This document shows, in pieces, positions 7,935 to 9,581 of a stretch of 9,581 nt of DNA (positions are counted from its first letter, which is position 1; each line of letters opens with the position of its first letter). The stretch is from Thermoleophilaceae bacterium (lineage in GTDB: Bacteria > Actinomycetota > Thermoleophilia > Solirubrobacterales > JACPNS01): assembly GCA_016463365.1 (NCBI GenBank), contig JAEMRJ010000093.1, positions 1 through 9,581 on the forward strand, in the 5' to 3' direction. The notes beneath the pieces were generated by a model. That model made no database searches. It was not told where the DNA came from and saw only the letters and a list, made by a program, of their open reading frames with translations. The translations under genes and the position numbers were made by a program.

Positions 7935-8369
7935 TCAACCAGCGCTGACAATTTTCGCCACCGTTGACTTGAGATTGGCCGCCACGCCCGTGCTGCGCTG
8001 CGCCCAGTTCTCCGGGCTCCACAGTTGCAGGTGGTCGTGGGCGCCCACCACGACAACGTCCCCATCGATCGCCGCGTGCCGCAGGAGATTGCCGGGGATC
8101 ATCGCGCGACCGGCCTTGTCGAGTTCGCTGTCAAAAGAGTTTCCGCTGAAGTAGGCAGTCAAATCGCGAGCTTCATCGCTCAGCGGGTGCAGGCCGTCCA
8201 GAAATGCAGCGGTGTAGGAATCAAAGCCTTCGGGGGTCCAGATTGCGACGCAGTCCTCGAGCGACTGGCCGATCACGACCTGGCCACCGAGCTCCTGGCG
8301 CAGCTTGGACGGGATCGTCAGACGATTCTTCGCGTCGAGTGAGTGTTCGTAGTTTCCGCGAAAGGCCAT
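7935..8369 (-). CDS. mraZ: MraZ, transcriptional regulator of the dcw cluster
   Basis: A 144-residue protein of two tandem SpoVT/AbrB-like half-domains. The first carries the family start, FRGNYEHSLDAKNRLTIP (3-20), and the second reads FDSELDKAGRAMIP (79-92), with DKAGR at 84-88 close to the DxxGR consensus. In the first half the matching site is DAKNR, with Asn in place of the usual Gly. In other bacteria MraZ forms a ring-shaped oligomer that binds repeated TGGG-type boxes before its own gene and represses or modulates the cluster; three such boxes lie upstream here. It is the first gene of the minus-strand operon. No clear Shine-Dalgarno sequence precedes the ATG, although the leader is more than 80 nt long. 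The start is fixed by the conserved N terminus. Confidence 0.96.
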   Translation of the reverse strand: MAFRGNYEHSLDAKNRLTIPSKLRQELGGQVVIGQSLEDCVAIWTPEGFDSYTAAFLDGLHPLSDEARDLTAYFSGNSFDSELDKAGRAMIPGNLLRHAAIDGDVVVVGAHDHLQLWSPENWAQRSTGVAANLKSTVAKIVSAG

Positions 8370-8402
8370 AGCTGGGAGTTCTGGCAGAGAAGTTGAAACG
8401 CA

Positions 8403-8443
8403 GACCGGGAAGATTGAGCGGGAGGAACTCCACCTTCCCGGTC
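8403..8443 (-). other. Leader hairpin upstream of mraZ
   Basis: Perfect 10-bp inverted repeat: GACCGGGAAG at 8403-8412 and CTTCCCGGTC at 8434-8443, enclosing 21 nt that hold a small nested repeat GGAG/CTCC (8421-8424 and 8428-8431). It ends 33 nt before the mraZ ATG, inside the likely mRNA leader. No U-tract follows on the minus strand, so a simple rho-independent terminator is unlikely. It may be a structured leader that affects mraZ translation or mRNA stability, or a protein-binding site in DNA. Confidence 0.55.
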
Positions 8444-8455
8444 CACGAAGCCGTT

Positions 8456-8480
8456 TGCCACTTTACCCCACATCGACCCA
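8456..8480 (-). promoter_or_regulatory. Probable MraZ-binding boxes
   Basis: On the minus strand TGGGT (8480-8476), TGGGG (8470-8466) and TGGCA (8460-8456) begin exactly 10 bp apart, each pair separated by 5 bp. Short TGGG-type repeats at this spacing upstream of mraZ are the known operator of MraZ in other bacteria, one box per helical turn and thus on one face of the DNA. The third box departs at its fourth base. Confidence 0.65.
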
Positions 8481-8509
8481 TAAATCGACACAATTGAACA
8501 TTTTTTCAA
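8480..8509 (-). promoter_or_regulatory. Candidate mraZ/dcw promoter
   Basis: TTGAAA at 8509-8504 matches five of six bases of the -35 consensus. With an 18-bp spacer the -10 would be ATTTAT at 8485-8480, a poor hexamer, and transcription would start among the MraZ boxes. An alternative -10 is TAAAGT at 8465-8460 (TANNNT) without a recognisable -35. The choice between them is open. Confidence 0.3.
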
Positions 8510-8511
8510 TT
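8492..8511. promoter_or_regulatory. 20-bp AT-rich palindrome, candidate operator
   Basis: Arms AATTGAA (8492-8498) and TTCAATT (8505-8511) pair perfectly around 6 bp, CATTTT. The site covers the proposed -35 of mraZ. Its size and symmetry fit an operator for a dimeric regulator such as the neighbouring TetR protein, but nothing in the sequence proves which protein binds. Confidence 0.4.
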
Positions 8512-8549
8512 CGCAACTGACTTTGCACCGCCGCCCCTAAGTGACTGAG

Positions 8550-8563
8550 TGGACATTTGTCCA
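8550..8563. promoter_or_regulatory. TGGACA/TGTCCA palindrome, candidate TetR operator
   Basis: TGGACA (8550-8555) and TGTCCA (8558-8563) form perfect 6-bp arms around TT. Such short, tightly spaced palindromes are typical TetR-family operators, and the adjacent plus-strand gene encodes one, so autoregulation is plausible. The site lies about 125 bp before the tetR ATG. Confidence 0.4.
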
Positions 8564-8593
8564 GCCGGCCAGACACGACTACGCAATTCGAAC

Positions 8594-8599
8594 TACGAT
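8594..8599 (+). promoter_or_regulatory. Weak -10 candidate for tetR
   Basis: TACGAT fits TANNNT and has the conserved A at position five. It would give a leader of roughly 80 nt. No good -35 element is found at the right distance, so this is only a candidate. Confidence 0.22.
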
Positions 8600-8602
8600 C
8601 AG

Positions 8603-8615
8603 TTCAAGCTTTGAA
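8603..8615. repeat. TTCAA/TTGAA short palindrome
   Basis: TTCAA (8603-8607) and TTGAA (8611-8615) form 5-bp arms around GCT. They share the TTGAA half-site with the larger palindrome at 8492-8511 but in the opposite arrangement. It lies just after the proposed tetR -10 element. Confidence 0.25.
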
Positions 8616-8675
8616 GCAGCCTTTCTGGGGAAAAAGAAGGGTGAAATCTGAGCGAACCAGTCCGCCTCTGACAAC

Positions 8676-8681
8676 GGGGAG
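8676..8681 (+). promoter_or_regulatory. Ribosome binding site of tetR
   Basis: GGGGAG lies 6 nt before the ATG at 8688 and is a good Shine-Dalgarno match. It supports this ATG over the in-frame ATG at codon 5. Confidence 0.65.
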
Positions 8682-8687
8682 CTCGCC

Positions 8688-9386
8688 ATGAAGTCCGAAA
8701 TGATCCCACCTGCGACCGGGATCACTGAAACCAGCCCGGACGCGGCCGCACGCGCCCGGCTACCTCGCCCTGTGCGCGAGCAGCAGATGCTCGACGCCGC
8801 TTCTGATCTCTTTGGAGAACAGGGCTACCACGCAGTCTCAATGGATCAGATCGCCCACGTGGTCGGGATTTCCAAGCCGATGCTCTACGCCTACTTTGAC
8901 TCCAAGGAAGGCCTCTGCACGGCGTGTCTCAAGCGCGCCGGCGCCGATGCGATCAACGCGATCGGCGCGTCCTACGTGCCGGGCACCACACCCGAGCAGT
9001 CGCTCTGGTCCGGGTTTCTCGCCTTCTTCCAGTTCGTGCGCCGCGCGCCCTCGAGCTGGAAGCTGATCCGCAGCCAGACCAGCTACGACGTCGGCATCTT
9101 CCAGGAAATGGTCGCCGAGATCCACAGCGACCTGCGTTCGGTGGTCCAGGAGATCGAGAAATCCGCATCGCGCGAAACCGCTGCCGACCCGTTCGCCGAC
9201 GATGAGCTGCGCATTGCCGCATCCTGGGCGCTGTTCGGCGCCGCCTTCGCGATGGCCGATCGCTGGCTTGAGGAAGGGTGCAGGACACCCGCCGAGGACT
9301 ATGCGACCGAGCTGATGAACTTCTTCTGGATCGGCATCCGCTCGATGACCGTCGGCGAGAGCTGGAAGCCACTCACAGAAGCTTGA
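8688..9386 (+). CDS. TetR/AcrR-family transcriptional regulator
   Basis: A 232-residue regulator. After about 28 variable residues comes a typical TetR DNA-binding domain (about 29-75): REQQMLDAASDLFGEQGYHAVSM covers helix 1 and the turn, and DQIAHVVGISKPMLYAYFDSKEGL (53-76) holds the helix-turn-helix with the usual YxYFxSKEGL ending. The rest is a helical ligand-binding and dimerisation domain rich in aromatic residues (FLAFFQFV, SSWKLI, ASWALFGAAFAMADRWLEEG), which may suit a hydrophobic ligand; the ligand and targets are unknown. It diverges from mraZ, and palindromes in the shared region are candidate operators. Its 3' end overlaps by 14 bp the end of the convergent gene on the minus strand. 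Confidence 0.93.
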   Translation: MKSEMIPPATGITETSPDAAARARLPRPVREQQMLDAASDLFGEQGYHAVSMDQIAHVVGISKPMLYAYFDSKEGLCTACLKRAGADAINAIGASYVPGTTPEQSLWSGFLAFFQFVRRAPSSWKLIRSQTSYDVGIFQEMVAEIHSDLRSVVQEIEKSASRETAADPFADDELRIAASWALFGAAFAMADRWLEEGCRTPAEDYATELMNFFWIGIRSMTVGESWKPLTEA

Positions 9387-9581
9387 GTTCGCCCCGGGCG
9401 ATCGCTGCGATCACGATCGCGGCAAGGCCGATCAGCGCTCCCGGAACGATCGTCGCCGACACGACGAGCTGAATCTTCGGGCCTGCACGCGCGCCGCGCT
9501 CGATGATCGCCCGGTTGTGCGCAAGGCGCGCGTCGTTCGCCTGTGACGCGATCACCGGTGCCAGCGGCGAGCCGTTACGTT
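9373..9581 (-). CDS. Type II secretion F-domain protein, TadB/TadC-like (5' part outside window)
   Basis: The C-terminal 68 residues of a longer protein; the frame is open to the right window edge, so the GTG at 9555 is not the start. RNGSPLAPVIASQANDAR at 1-18 resembles the conserved G(S/T)PLA...L...A..R stretch near the end of F-domain proteins of Tad pilus and type II secretion systems. A basic helix and a closing transmembrane segment at about 38-60 follow. Such proteins form the inner-membrane platform for pilus assembly. Only one domain end is visible, so TadB or TadC cannot be told apart, and the call rests on motif resemblance. It ends tail-to-tail with tetR. Confidence 0.6.
   Translation of the reverse strand, partial: RNGSPLAPVIASQANDARLAHNRAIIERGARAGPKIQLVVSATIVPGALIGLAAIVIAAIARGELKLL

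Larger units (their letters stand above)
8370..8687. other. Divergent intergenic control region between mraZ and tetR
   Basis: A 318-bp stretch without a credible gene. Its middle is clearly richer in A and T than the flanking genes. From the mraZ side it contains a 10-bp-arm hairpin, three 10-bp-spaced TGG boxes, a weak promoter, a 20-bp AT-rich palindrome, a TGGACA/TGTCCA palindrome, a TTCAA/TTGAA palindrome and the tetR ribosome site. Short minus-strand reading frames through the leader (8318-8509, 8221-8493) look like chance. Confidence 0.8.

Noticed and set aside
7934..8065. Upstream extension of rsmH to an in-frame start at 8065
   Set aside because: The added 44 residues only read mraZ in another frame; the conserved RsmH N terminus starts at 7933.
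8318..8509. Possible upstream peptide in the mraZ leader
   Set aside because: No ribosome site and no recognisable sequence, and it runs into mraZ in another frame; nothing supports translation.
8591..8606. GAACT/AGTTC repeat as an actinobacterial LexA box
   Set aside because: The GAAC and GTTC half-sites are 8 bp apart, not the 4 bp of the LexA box, and the neighbouring gene is not a DNA repair gene.
8621..8687. Resemblance to the core of a cobalamin riboswitch (GGGTGAAATC followed by GTCCGCC and CTCTGAC)
   Set aside because: Two core blocks are each a base short, the 5' and 3' parts of the riboswitch are missing before the ATG, and the gene is a TetR regulator. A covariance search with the cobalamin riboswitch model would settle it.

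Overview
The window carries the front part of a division and cell wall (dcw) cluster, nearly all on the minus strand, from a GC-rich bacterium. The gene order (mraZ, rsmH, ftsL-like, ftsI, murE, murF, mraY), a MurE with the meso-diaminopimelate signature DNPR, a very long basic FtsL-like protein and apparently leaderless promoters suggest an actinobacterium. A deep-branching class such as Thermoleophilia is my best guess, from the feel of the proteins and not from a search.

Layout, from right to left in the direction of dcw transcription. Positions 8370-8687 are a 318-bp divergent control region between mraZ (minus) and a TetR-family regulator (plus). It holds three TGG-type repeats at exact 10-bp spacing (probable MraZ boxes), a strong hairpin in the mraZ leader, and three palindromes. 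mraZ, rsmH, ftsL and ftsI then run from 8369 to 4434 with junctions of 0-1 nt or 1-nt stop/start overlaps, so they form one translationally coupled operon. The cluster is then broken by a plus-strand metallo-beta-lactamase-fold hydrolase gene (3741-4424) facing ftsI. Beyond it murE, murF and mraY continue on the minus strand with overlapping stop/start codons; mraY leaves the window at its left end, about 300 residues in. The 60 bp between murE and the hydrolase gene hold a TANNNT -10 element for each gene, 6-8 nt from its ATG, which suggests two divergent leaderless transcripts and an independent promoter for murE-murF-mraY.

Function. MraZ is the cluster's DNA-binding regulator and RsmH methylates 16S rRNA. 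The FtsL-like protein and FtsI belong to the septal peptidoglycan synthesis complex. MurE and MurF finish the UDP-MurNAc-pentapeptide, and MraY transfers it to undecaprenyl phosphate to make lipid I. At the far right a TetR-family regulator overlaps tail-to-tail with the end of a type II secretion F-domain (TadB/TadC-like) gene that enters from outside the window.

No tRNA, rRNA, insertion sequence, CRISPR array or clear rho-independent terminator was seen. The least ordinary parts are the hydrolase gene that splits the cluster, the paired leaderless promoters, and the dense regulatory region upstream of mraZ.
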